Below are positions 30,137-37,878 of a stretch of 64,000 bases of DNA, in pieces. Origin of the DNA: a virus. The stretch lies in the IMG/VR virus record IMGVR_UViG_3300027985_000843, positions 1-64,000 of that record. One strand, 5' to 3'. Made by a program: the position numbers and the translations under genes. The notes under the pieces were generated by a model. The model did no database searches. It worked only from the letters and a program-made list of their open reading frames with translations, and was not told where the DNA came from. Within the stretch, counting starts at the first letter, position 1; the number at the start of each line of letters is the position of its first letter.

Positions 30137-31014
30137 AAGTCATCGAAATCTCGACCGAGACGAGAGAAAGCCGTCGGTGCCGGCCCTCTGGGGGGCTCTG
30201 GCGGGGCCGGGCGCCTCGCAGGGGGCTCTGGCCGTCTCGGAGTCGAAGCGGGCCGTGTAGGGGGCTCTACGGCTCGAATAGGCCGAACAGCAGCGACCCT
30301 GGTCCCAGTGGCGTGGAACCTTCCGTCCTCACCCCTTTGACTGACCACGGTACCCCCGCCCCCGAAGCTCCCGCCGTATCGGCGGCCGTAATTCGGAGAG
30401 TCGTCGATGTCGATGTCCGGCATCGGCAGTTGGAATGGGCTGCCGGCACCCAGGGCTTCTTGGGCCTGCAAAGCTTCCCGGTTCATGAACAGGGACGACA
30501 GATCGGGGCTGGGAACAGAAGCAAGGTCATCAGCAAAGTTCGCATCCCCTCCAAGTTCCCAATCATCGTCGGTCGAGGTCGAGGTCGAAACCCCCGCTTG
30601 CTGCAACCGGGCGGCCCGATTCGCTATCGCAATGGCACGGGCGTCATGCTGCTCTACAATGGCAGCCGTGACCCGTTGTGTCGCCTGCGACAGAGCGTTG
30701 GCAACACTCTCGATGTTCGGTGTAAAGTCAATGTTGATGTCATCGGCGGCGAACGTAGTGAACTCCACCTCGAAGGGGACCTGCGCTTGTGATGCCTCAA
30801 CCTCGGCCAAAGGTTCGTAGGTGGGCATCTTGGGCCTGCCAAAGGTGGACGCGAATTGGGAGGACTGGACAGCCCTCATTTCCCTCACTGCGCCCGCAGA
30901 CAAGAGCATCTCCGGAGTGAGATCAGGGAGGACAGCTTCTCTGGCAGCACTGCCGTTCCGCTGACGCTCTGCCTCGACAAGTTCTTGGAGTCGTTTTTCG
31001 AGTTCGGAAGCCAT
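30133..31014 (-). CDS. disordered Pro-rich protein with C-terminal RL tag
   Basis: 293 aa from ATG 31014. Helical N-terminus (ASELEKRLQELVEAERQR), Ala-rich middle, Gly-rich stretch, then a long Pro/Arg linker (RRPAPPEPPRGPAP) ending in the tag TAFSRLGRDFDDF. The layout of a globular part, long flexible tether and short tip is typical of a docking protein. Confidence 0.7.
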   Translation of the reverse strand: MASELEKRLQELVEAERQRNGSAAREAVLPDLTPEMLLSAGAVREMRAVQSSQFASTFGRPKMPTYEPLAEVEASQAQVPFEVEFTTFAADDINIDFTPNIESVANALSQATQRVTAAIVEQHDARAIAIANRAARLQQAGVSTSTSTDDDWELGGDANFADDLASVPSPDLSSLFMNREALQAQEALGAGSPFQLPMPDIDIDDSPNYGRRYGGSFGGGGTVVSQRGEDGRFHATGTRVAAVRPIRAVEPPTRPASTPRRPEPPARRPAPPEPPRGPAPTAFSRLGRDFDDF

Positions 31015-31049
31015 GGTCACACAGTAGAGATCTAATCAGAGGATTTTCG

Positions 31050-31493
31050 ATGGGTTACCTGATAGACGATCAGTCAGTACCTCCCGTGAGAGATCGGAAA
31101 TGGCGGATATGGTCCGCCCCGGTGTACCGGTTTCTGAGCAAACCCAGATCCTGGTCTGAACTCAAGCAGTGGTCACGACAGATGAAGGTCATGAGCATCC
31201 CACGGATGACTCAGTGCCTGGCTTGGCTGGACCACATGAAGGTGGCCTACACGACCGGCCACGAGGTGAGGGACATTCGGTGGGTGTCAGTCGTCACGGA
31301 CATGTTTGACAGTGTTCCGGACGTCCTCTCCCACGAAAAAGCCGAGGATGATGGTGAAGGCGCCGGTGGTGAGAGCGACGCCCAAGGGCCCCTTGATGAA
31401 GAGGTAGATGGTGGCGGAGAAGAAGAGGACGAGCAGGATGACGGTGATGATCTTGGCGACGACTTTCACGATCTGCTCTCCAGGAACCGTTGA
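31050..31493 (+). CDS. hypothetical protein with acidic tail, antisense overlap
   Basis: 147 aa. The first ~95 residues (RDRKWRIWSAPVYRFLSKPRS, SWSELKQWSRQMKVM) look like a small helical domain, perhaps winged-helix. The last ~50 are almost all acidic and Gly and lie opposite a membrane-protein gene; that tail may not be under selection. Confidence 0.5.
   Translation: MGYLIDDQSVPPVRDRKWRIWSAPVYRFLSKPRSWSELKQWSRQMKVMSIPRMTQCLAWLDHMKVAYTTGHEVRDIRWVSVVTDMFDSVPDVLSHEKAEDDGEGAGGESDAQGPLDEEVDGGGEEEDEQDDGDDLGDDFHDLLSRNR
31287..31469 (-). CDS. 60-aa two-helix membrane protein
   Basis: GTG start overlaps the upstream stop (GTGA) with GGAG 8 nt before. Two hydrophobic helices: ITVILLVLFFSATIYLFI and LTTGAFTIILGFF. 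It might be a holin-like or accessory envelope protein. Overlaps the gene at 31050 on the other strand. Confidence 0.6.
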   Translation of the reverse strand: MKVVAKIITVILLVLFFSATIYLFIKGPLGVALTTGAFTIILGFFVGEDVRNTVKHVRDD

Positions 31494-32014
31494 ACCACTC
31501 GGGCAGCCTTCGTTGTCAGCACGAACGGGAAGGACACCACGAGCTTGTCATCCCCTGAGTTGCCTCCCCACAGCACCAGCTCGTGGGCGCCCCACTCGAC
31601 AGTGGGAATGCTCCGGTCCGAGAAATCCTCACCGCTGTCATCGTAGGCCAACGTCACGTGCGGCTTGAACTCGGGGTGGCGCTGGCTGTATTCGACGCCC
31701 TCTTCGTCGAACACCTTGCGGATGCGTTCCCGCAGAGCATGCAGCTCATCGGATTCCACCCGGCAGATGATGGGCTTGTTGCCGTCACTGGGGAAGCTCG
31801 TAACCAACGAGGTACCCACGGTGAATGGCTTCGTCTGTGAGGTCACTCCGAACGCCACCCGAATAATCTCGGCCAACTCGTTGATGTCCAAGTCGTCGCC
31901 GAAGAAAAACAGGGTCACATGGAAGTGTGACGTGGGCTCTCTGTCACCCGGTACATCGATCCCGCCGAGCAGACGGGCCGTTTCGTGCGGCACAGCCAAA
32001 CCAAGAAATGCCAT
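31466..32014 (-). CDS. 2H phosphoesterase (LigT/2'-5' RNA ligase-like)
   Basis: 182 aa with both catalytic His-x-Thr motifs: FHVTLFFF (H32, T34) and KPHVTLAY (H120, T122). 2H enzymes hydrolyse cyclic phosphodiester bonds in RNA or cyclic nucleotides. In phages, members such as T4 Acb1 degrade the signal nucleotides of CBASS defence. Which substrate applies here is unknown. It is in an operon with an ABC ATPase and a zincin-like protein. Confidence 0.85.
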   Translation of the reverse strand: MAFLGLAVPHETARLLGGIDVPGDREPTSHFHVTLFFFGDDLDINELAEIIRVAFGVTSQTKPFTVGTSLVTSFPSDGNKPIICRVESDELHALRERIRKVFDEEGVEYSQRHPEFKPHVTLAYDDSGEDFSDRSIPTVEWGAHELVLWGGNSGDDKLVVSFPFVLTTKAARVVQRFLESRS

Positions 32015-32021
32015 CAGTTCC

Positions 32022-33278
32022 TCACTTCCACATGATCTCGGGCTGGTAGCTCAAGAGCATCGCCTGAAGGGCTCGCTCGTAGTTGCCAGCGATCCTGTGG
32101 TTCTCGTAGATCTTGCGCTTGATGCCCATGGCCGGACTCTTGGCGTAGGCCACCAGGTCCACGCCCTTCGAGGGGTCGTACTTGAAGACGAGCTGCAAGG
32201 ACGACAACACAGGCTTCTTGCCCTCTTGGACAGGAATGGCCTTCGGGAACTCGTAGCCGATCCAAGCTTCGGCATCCCACTCCCCGTCACGACCGGCTCG
32301 GGCCCGGAAGCTTTCGAGATGCACGGGGAAGTCCTTCACCTTGCGCTTGGTCAGGGTCTTGAGGATGTCCCTGAGCGTGGCCGGGTCGAGTCCGGTGCTC
32401 ACATCTCGGCCGCCTGCCCCCATCATTGTCTCGAACGTGCTCACGATGGCGGAGTCCCAGCTGCCCTCTTGGCCCATGTGCCCGATGGCGAACAGTTCTG
32501 CGAACACTCTTCGAGGATCCTGGGCCCGGTCGGAGGCGTACTTGGTCACCTGCCACTTGGGGTCACTGAAGTCAGCTCGGCAGCCATGCAGGACGTCGTA
32601 CCGTCGACCCAGCTCTCGCAGCACCTGGTAGGTGGCGGACCCGTACTTGTCCGGGGCCAGAAGGCTGATGCTGGCCTTGACGTAAATGGTGTCGTCTGAC
32701 TCTCGATAGATGGCCGTCAGAGGGGCCTCTTGTGGGCGCACTAGGGCAATCTTCAGGCTTCCTGACAGAGCCTTGGTCCTCCACCCCTGAAGGCTGTCGA
32801 GCAGCGTGTTGAGGCGGGCAGCGTACCGGTCCAGGGTGTACTGTGAGAACCCTGCCTCGTTGAGGTAGGTCCTCGTGCACACGTCTTCTTGGAGCTTCGG
32901 GCCGCCCACCCACAGCTGGTAGCCTCCAGAGGTGCCGGCCTTGCGTGCCAACCCCTGGGCTTCGAGCTTTGCCATGCCCTCGTGTTCGGCGTCGGTCTTC
33001 GTTGAAGCGACTCCGCCGGCCCGGAGAATCTGAAGTTGTTGATCCATTCCCGTACGTCTCCAATTGCCGCCGAACCCGTTGTATTGCTTGACTGCCCAAG
33101 CAGACGCAGGTGGCGACGGCCATATGTACTTGTCCGCCGGCCTGTGGATGGTCCTTCCACCAACGGTCAGTTCCTCGACATCCCCCCGCGCGACTTCCTT
33201 GACCCTCTCCCAAAGAGCAGGGTTCGTCGGCTCGTACTCATCCGTCAGATGAGGGTAGGACGGGGCGTTCTTGGTCAT
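32022..33278 (-). CDS. zincin-like protein with degenerate active site
   Basis: 418 aa. The N-terminal part (LWERVKEVARG.EELTVGGRTIHRP and SAWAVKQYNGFGGNWR) matches a phage protein type I recall without known function. The centre has TYQVLRELGRRYDVLHG near residue 220, then WQVTKYASDRAQDPRRVFAELFA: the layout of a metallopeptidase whose HELGHR helix has become RELGRR. The two His ligands are gone, so peptidase activity is unlikely. Confidence 0.7.
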   Translation of the reverse strand: MTKNAPSYPHLTDEYEPTNPALWERVKEVARGDVEELTVGGRTIHRPADKYIWPSPPASAWAVKQYNGFGGNWRRTGMDQQLQILRAGGVASTKTDAEHEGMAKLEAQGLARKAGTSGGYQLWVGGPKLQEDVCTRTYLNEAGFSQYTLDRYAARLNTLLDSLQGWRTKALSGSLKIALVRPQEAPLTAIYRESDDTIYVKASISLLAPDKYGSATYQVLRELGRRYDVLHGCRADFSDPKWQVTKYASDRAQDPRRVFAELFAIGHMGQEGSWDSAIVSTFETMMGAGGRDVSTGLDPATLRDILKTLTKRKVKDFPVHLESFRARAGRDGEWDAEAWIGYEFPKAIPVQEGKKPVLSSLQLVFKYDPSKGVDLVAYAKSPAMGIKRKIYENHRIAGNYERALQAMLLSYQPEIMWK

Positions 33279-33281
33279 GAC

Positions 33282-33485
33282 CTAGTCCTTCCCGCGATTC
33301 CTGGACTTGGTGAGGTCCAGGAACAACTTGGGGACACAGACCTTCTCCCCGGTCTTCTTGCGCACGACCACGCCTCCGTCGGGCAGCTCATGCGTGACCT
33401 CCAGAGGTTCTCCCCCGAGGGCTCCTGTACGCAACCACTTGTCGGCTTCAAGATCGCTTGTGCTCACACAGGAGCCGAAATTCAA
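33282..33485 (-). CDS. small hypothetical protein
   Basis: 67 aa, between the ABC ATPase and the zincin-like gene. A beta-hairpin (LEVTHELPDGGVVVRKKTGEK) suggests a small barrel. Unknown. Confidence 0.65.
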   Translation of the reverse strand: MNFGSCVSTSDLEADKWLRTGALGGEPLEVTHELPDGGVVVRKKTGEKVCVPKLFLDLTKSRNRGKD

Positions 33486-33490
33486 GAAGA

Positions 33491-34174
33491 TTAGCTCTTT
33501 AGAATGGCGTGAATTCGTCGGAAGCGGCTGCGAGAGACGTTCCGGAGCTTCGTAAGGTCCAAGGGCCGAACTGGTTGGTCAAGCCACTCCTGAACTGTGT
33601 TCGGAGCCTTCACCCTCCCGAGATGCAGGTAGTGCGGCTTGGCCGGGAGAAGCTCCCGCACGAGGGCCTTGTTGTGGGTCACCACGAAGATGCCCATCGT
33701 CTTCTTGGGCGGATCGAGAGCGAAGTCTCGAATGTACTGGCCCATCCCAGCTGCCCAGCTGTCGGACAGCCCAAGGTCGGGCTCATCCCAGAAAATGGCG
33801 TGCTTGTGCTCACGTCCCCGACACGTGCGAACCCCTGCTATCACCGTGACGGTGGAGTTCTCCCCCGTCGCCTGCCATTGCTCGTTGCCGTAGACCATGC
33901 TCCGCAGCGCGTTGTACCCGTCAACCCGGCCTTGCATGCTCGGGTCCATGCATTCGATCTTGCTGTTCCTGTATGCCTGGCCGACGATCCGACGAAAGAA
34001 AGACTTGCCCCCAGCGTTGTCACCAACCACGATCACGAGCTTGCCCTTGCCAGGGGTCCAGACAGCTGGAATGGCCGGGAGGCCGCCGTCCTCCGGGTTG
34101 AAGTATTCGAGACCGTCCAGCAGATCTTCTACGAGAGCCTGGGGGCTGGAACAATCGAATTTGATGTTCGACAT
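33491..34174 (-). CDS. ABC/SMC-type ATPase domain protein
   Basis: 227 aa. Walker A GDNAGGKS (51-58), signature-like LGLSDSWAAGM (134-144), Walker B AIFWDEPD (126-133) and H-loop VVTHNKA (H167). A single, minimal ATPase lobe without coiled coil or partner, more like RecF/OLD-family heads than transporters. Leaderless: ATG 34174 is 6 nt from its class I box. It could act on DNA; role unknown. Confidence 0.8.
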   Translation of the reverse strand: MSNIKFDCSSPQALVEDLLDGLEYFNPEDGGLPAIPAVWTPGKGKLVIVVGDNAGGKSFFRRIVGQAYRNSKIECMDPSMQGRVDGYNALRSMVYGNEQWQATGENSTVTVIAGVRTCRGREHKHAIFWDEPDLGLSDSWAAGMGQYIRDFALDPPKKTMGIFVVTHNKALVRELLPAKPHYLHLGRVKAPNTVQEWLDQPVRPLDLTKLRNVSRSRFRRIHAILKS

Positions 34175-34180
34175 GCTCTA

Positions 34181-34214
34181 GAACTACACCGGGGAGGCCG
34201 CTTCGGTGTAGAGT
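34181..34214. promoter_or_regulatory. divergent pair of class I promoters
   Basis: GGTGTAGTTC on minus (34181-34190; gap 6 to ATG 34174) and GGTGTAGAGT on plus (34205-34214; gap 6 to ATG 34221). Confidence 0.8.
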
Positions 34215-34220
34215 TTTCGC

Positions 34221-35021
34221 ATGACTCCGGAGACTGCTGCTCTAGCGACCCTTGCCGTCATCATAGGCCCTGCGCTGCTCCTGCCCGCCTATCGTATGAT
34301 CAAGCGTCGACAAAAGGCACGTCGGGCAGCTCAGAAGGTCGAACCCCCGAAAGAGGTTCCCAAGAAATCACCCGAGGTGTCGCTTGAGCCTATCGGGGGT
34401 ATCTACTACACCCGCCAGCAGATTTCTTTGGCCCACAGGGTCGTACCCTCGGCATGCATCGTCGGGATCGAAGGGCTGTCCCTTTATCTATCGGAGGGCC
34501 CTGGAACTATGGAAGTCACCCCCACAGACATCAATCTTCTCCGAACGGCCGTGTCGAACGGGTGGCTCACCAAGATCGACTCGGATTTGCCTCCACAACA
34601 AGTACCTGGAATTCGAGCCAGGCTGTCTGAAATAGGCGAAACCTTCCGACGTCGAATTGACGCCTTCCAGCGTCAATTCGATAGCGGATTGGATGCATTG
34701 CGTCGGGCTGAATCTCTGTCGGACGTGGAGCACATTGTCTACACTCCTGGAGAGGCACGCATCTACCGGGCAACCCGGGACTTCGCGCTTCGATCCGTGG
34801 AAGGCGCTACAGTGCACATTCAGAAGGGCGAGCTTCTCCGGTTCGACGGTATGACGGTCACCACTCAACACCATCAGCAAGACGCTCCGGGCCTTCGAGG
34901 GGCCGTACGCAATGGGTGGATCCGGCTTGAACCCGAAGCTGTGTCGATTCGTCAGCCGGCTCAGCCATCTCGAACAGCGACCCAGCGACTCCTCGATGAC
35001 GACGTGTGGGAGGATGCATGA
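34221..35021 (+). CDS. membrane-anchored protein with C-terminal RL tag
   Basis: 266 aa, leaderless. One N-terminal hydrophobic helix (ALATLAVIIGPALLLPAY) followed by Arg/Lys, so N-out/C-in anchoring is likely. Pro/Lys linker, two similar segments about DINLLRTAVSNGWLTKI and PGLRGAVRNGWIRLEP, and a helical middle. Ends TATQRLLDDDVWEDA. First gene of a four-gene operon ending in a peptidoglycan glycosyltransferase. Confidence 0.8.
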   Translation: MTPETAALATLAVIIGPALLLPAYRMIKRRQKARRAAQKVEPPKEVPKKSPEVSLEPIGGIYYTRQQISLAHRVVPSACIVGIEGLSLYLSEGPGTMEVTPTDINLLRTAVSNGWLTKIDSDLPPQQVPGIRARLSEIGETFRRRIDAFQRQFDSGLDALRRAESLSDVEHIVYTPGEARIYRATRDFALRSVEGATVHIQKGELLRFDGMTVTTQHHQQDAPGLRGAVRNGWIRLEPEAVSIRQPAQPSRTATQRLLDDDVWEDA

Positions 35022-35371
35022 GCGACCTGATTTTTGGCTTCTTGATCGCAGTCATGGGCTTCCTATTCCTCGCAGCCGTGGTCAGGTGCGTTCTGCTGAC
35101 CCGGCAAAACCTGCTACAAGCGCAGCAGATGGATAAGCTTCGGGATGAAAACCAGCGGCTTCAAGAGTCAGCTGAGCAGCTACGAGACTCAAACGATCGG
35201 CTGAGGAGTCGCATGTTCGATCTTCGCCGCCGAAGTCGTGATCTGGCAACCAAACCGTGTACAGGGGGCGACGCGATGAAGTATCCGTCCGTCGAGACGG
35301 TCCAGCTGAAGCCGAAGCCCATCAAAACAGCCACTGCCCGCCTCCTAGATGGTGATGTGTGGGCGAAATGA
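35018..35371 (+). CDS. membrane-anchored coiled-coil protein with C-terminal RL tag
   Basis: 117 aa; ATGA overlap with the gene before. N-terminal helix LIFGFLIAVMGFLFLAAVV, then a coiled coil of ~45 residues (LRDENQRLQESAEQLRDSND), a Pro/Lys linker and the tag TATARLLDGDVWAK. Same plan as its two neighbours, which suggests they form a membrane complex. Confidence 0.8.
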   Translation: MSDLIFGFLIAVMGFLFLAAVVRCVLLTRQNLLQAQQMDKLRDENQRLQESAEQLRDSNDRLRSRMFDLRRRSRDLATKPCTGGDAMKYPSVETVQLKPKPIKTATARLLDGDVWAK

Positions 35372-35826
35372 ACCCTGATATCCTCGTGGATGCCCTGGCT
35401 GTGTTCGTCCTTTTGGCGGCCTTTGCCGTAGTGAAGTGGTCTCGCAAGTGGCTCAATCAAATCACCAGCCTTAATAACCAAGTCGGCGGTCTTGAGAGCC
35501 AGATTAGGATCCTCAAGGAAACGGTCCGCAGCAGGGAACAAGATCTCAACATCCTCAAAGAGGTCTCTGAGCATCGATGCTCCGAGTTCGAAGCCCGGCG
35601 GGCCGATCAAGCAGTGGAAAACGATCGACTGCGAAGGTACATTGCGTCTTTGCAGCGAGAAATTCAATCATTAAAGCGAGTCGACCAACACCAGATGAAT
35701 GTGCGGCACGACGCAAACGTGCCTCGCGAACCCCAACCACCCTCCGAACCACCACCGTCAGTCTTTCAACGTCTCGAACGCGATGATATATGGGACGCTG
35801 GCCCATGGGACACCGATCCGTCATGA
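35368..35826 (+). CDS. membrane-anchored coiled-coil protein with C-terminal RL tag
   Basis: 152 aa; ATGA overlap. N-terminal helix (ALAVFVLLAAFAVV), long coiled coil to ~residue 105, Pro-rich linker (REPQPPSEPPP) and the tag SVFQRLERDDIWDAGPWD. Third member of the same plan. Its stop overlaps the next start (ATGA). Confidence 0.8.
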   Translation: MNPDILVDALAVFVLLAAFAVVKWSRKWLNQITSLNNQVGGLESQIRILKETVRSREQDLNILKEVSEHRCSEFEARRADQAVENDRLRRYIASLQREIQSLKRVDQHQMNVRHDANVPREPQPPSEPPPSVFQRLERDDIWDAGPWDTDPS

Positions 35827-37514
35827 AAAAGCGTATTCTTGCTGCCGTAGCAGTCTTTGCTTCTATCTCAGCTGCTGTCGTCTATGCACCCGACGCCGTT
35901 CGCTGGTACATCGAGGACACCTATCCCGACGTCGACCTTCATGGGGACGTTCACCTCGTGTGGGGCGGCGTGGAACTGACCAATGTCGCGGTCCATCGGC
36001 CGGGGCTCGACGCCACGCTGGACCGCGTGCACGTCAGTGCCGAGAAACGGGTCACTGTGCGTGGTGGAAGGGTCGCCCTGAACCTGGACACCCTTGAGGG
36101 CGGAGAAGGCCAGGAAGGGGTACCAGGGGGCGGGCATGAGGGCGTTTCAATCACCGCCTCCGAACTCAATGTCGAAGCGAAGCGAGGGGACATCCACGCC
36201 CGGCTCACAGACGTCGACGTGAATCCCTCTCGCGTGTGCTTTCGCGTCGGTGCTGTGTTCCGAGGCGACCTTCTTGCGAACGTGTGGCAAGGGTGCATGC
36301 CTCGGGACAGGTCGAAGCTGACAGCATGGCGGGTAGAAGTCCCGGTGAAGCTGCCCTTTGATGTTCCCCGAGTCGACACTCAACAGGTCGTTCGCGTGTC
36401 GAATGCGGAAGTCGTCTTGGCGGACAAGCTCGTGAGGTTCGCTTCCGCCTCCATGGGGCCATTCACAGTGATCGGGCCCGCCACGGTCAAGCTGTCGGAC
36501 GACACCGTGTTCTTCGATGCCCCACAGATTTCTGTCGATCACCCGTGGGTGTCCCCCACCCTCGCCACGTTCGACCACGCGTCTCTCACAGCACCCCTCA
36601 GCCTGTTCCAAACGGGGAAGGGGGCCTTCCGAGTTCGGATTGGGAACGCCACCATCCATCTCGACCCGGAGACTCATTCCGTGCGAGGCGACGAGGCTTG
36701 CGGAGATTGGCTGGACATCCTACCGCACCCCCTGCCCGAGGCCATGGACGACATGCAAGAGCACTTCCACGGCCGTCTGAGGTTCGAGGTGGGGGCCAAG
36801 CCCACGCCCTACCTCAACATCAAGCACAACTGCACTTACGATTGCAGTGCCCAGCCGATTGCGGACATTCGAAAAGGGTCCACAAGCTACATGGCCTACG
36901 GCTCGGACGGATCGCTCTTTGAGCGGCGTGTCGGGCGAAACACCCCAGGATGGGTTCGGATAGCGGACCTACCCCCTCATGTGCCCCGCGCGTTCATTCT
37001 GCTGGAGGACCCCGGGTTCCAAAGCCATCACGGGATTCACGTCATGGCCCTCCAGAACAGCCTGATCGCTAACCTTGAGAAGGGCGAGTTCGTAAAGGGC
37101 GGGTCCACCATCTCGATGCAGCTCTCGAAGAACCTGTGGCTTCGCCGGCACAAGACCGTCGGCCGCAAGGCTCATGAAGCCCTGCTCACAGTCGCTCTGG
37201 AATCGTGTCTCAGCAAGGCAGACATCCTGGAGTGGTACGTCAACGTGGTCGAATACGGTCCGGACCTGTACGGGCTAGGGCCCGCCGCGAAGCATTACTT
37301 CGACAAGTCTGCGCAGAACCTCGAACCCGACGAGGCATTCTACCTCGCCAGTCTTCTGCCCCGGCCTTCTCGGGCAGTCCCTCCGAAGCAAGGTGGGCTC
37401 GCCCGAGCCCACCGCCTCATGAGGATGCTCGCTCGCAGTGGCTTCATTTCTGAACATCTCATCCCAATTGAGCCCGGCGAAGTCAACGCTACTGGCTGGG
37501 AGGTGAATGAGTAA
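35823..37514 (+). CDS. AsmA-like plus GT51 peptidoglycan glycosyltransferase
   Basis: 563 aa. N-terminal signal-anchor (ILAAVAVFASISAAVVY). Residues ~30-330 are a beta-rich AsmA/TamB-like region (WGGVELTNVAVHRPGL, DATLDRVHVSAEKRVTV). Residues ~380-545 are a complete GT51 domain: LEDPGFQSHHG (catalytic Glu ~395), KGGSTISMQLSKNLWLRR (~423), RKAHEALLTVALESCLSKADILEWYVN, and the final EAFYLASLLPRPSRAVP. GT51 polymerises lipid II into glycan strands. No transpeptidase domain follows. I recall this AsmA-plus-GT51 layout from Myxococcota chromosomes; it is highly unusual in a phage. Confidence 0.88.
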   Translation: MKKRILAAVAVFASISAAVVYAPDAVRWYIEDTYPDVDLHGDVHLVWGGVELTNVAVHRPGLDATLDRVHVSAEKRVTVRGGRVALNLDTLEGGEGQEGVPGGGHEGVSITASELNVEAKRGDIHARLTDVDVNPSRVCFRVGAVFRGDLLANVWQGCMPRDRSKLTAWRVEVPVKLPFDVPRVDTQQVVRVSNAEVVLADKLVRFASASMGPFTVIGPATVKLSDDTVFFDAPQISVDHPWVSPTLATFDHASLTAPLSLFQTGKGAFRVRIGNATIHLDPETHSVRGDEACGDWLDILPHPLPEAMDDMQEHFHGRLRFEVGAKPTPYLNIKHNCTYDCSAQPIADIRKGSTSYMAYGSDGSLFERRVGRNTPGWVRIADLPPHVPRAFILLEDPGFQSHHGIHVMALQNSLIANLEKGEFVKGGSTISMQLSKNLWLRRHKTVGRKAHEALLTVALESCLSKADILEWYVNVVEYGPDLYGLGPAAKHYFDKSAQNLEPDEAFYLASLLPRPSRAVPPKQGGLARAHRLMRMLARSGFISEHLIPIEPGEVNATGWEVNE

Positions 37515-37878
37515 CTGGATAGATCTCACCGGTCAGAGATTCGGGCACCTTCGAGTGATCCGGCACCTAGACCAAAGGAACGGCCAGACCCTGTGGGTTT
37601 GCTGCTGTGACTGCGGAAGGATTGTGCACCGAGCCTCTCACAGTTTGCAGATAGGCAACGAGAACACGGCCTGCGAACACTGCCATCGGTCAGAGGGTCG
37701 CCTCGTCGGATGGCAGCTCCTGTACCGAAAGCAGAAAGGGCAGACAATACAGGCTCTAGAGGTGCAAGCTTTCCTGGAAGCCCTCGAAAACGAGAGCTTC
37801 GACAATGAGCAGGTCGACCCTTCTTGGACAGAACAGCCGGATCTGATCTTTCAGATGATCTGGGAAATGGACGACTAG
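37507..37878 (+). CDS. homing-endonuclease-type zinc ribbon without nuclease domain
   Basis: 123 aa, overlapping the GT51 stop by 8 nt. IDLTGQRFGHLRVIRHL then WVCCCDCGRIVHRASHSLQ..ACEHCH is the DNA-binding zinc module found in front of phage HNH/AP2 nucleases. No HNH follows, only an acidic helical tail ending LIFQMIWEMDD. Possibly a remnant now used as a regulator. Confidence 0.7.
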   Translation: MSNWIDLTGQRFGHLRVIRHLDQRNGQTLWVCCCDCGRIVHRASHSLQIGNENTACEHCHRSEGRLVGWQLLYRKQKGQTIQALEVQAFLEALENESFDNEQVDPSWTEQPDLIFQMIWEMDD

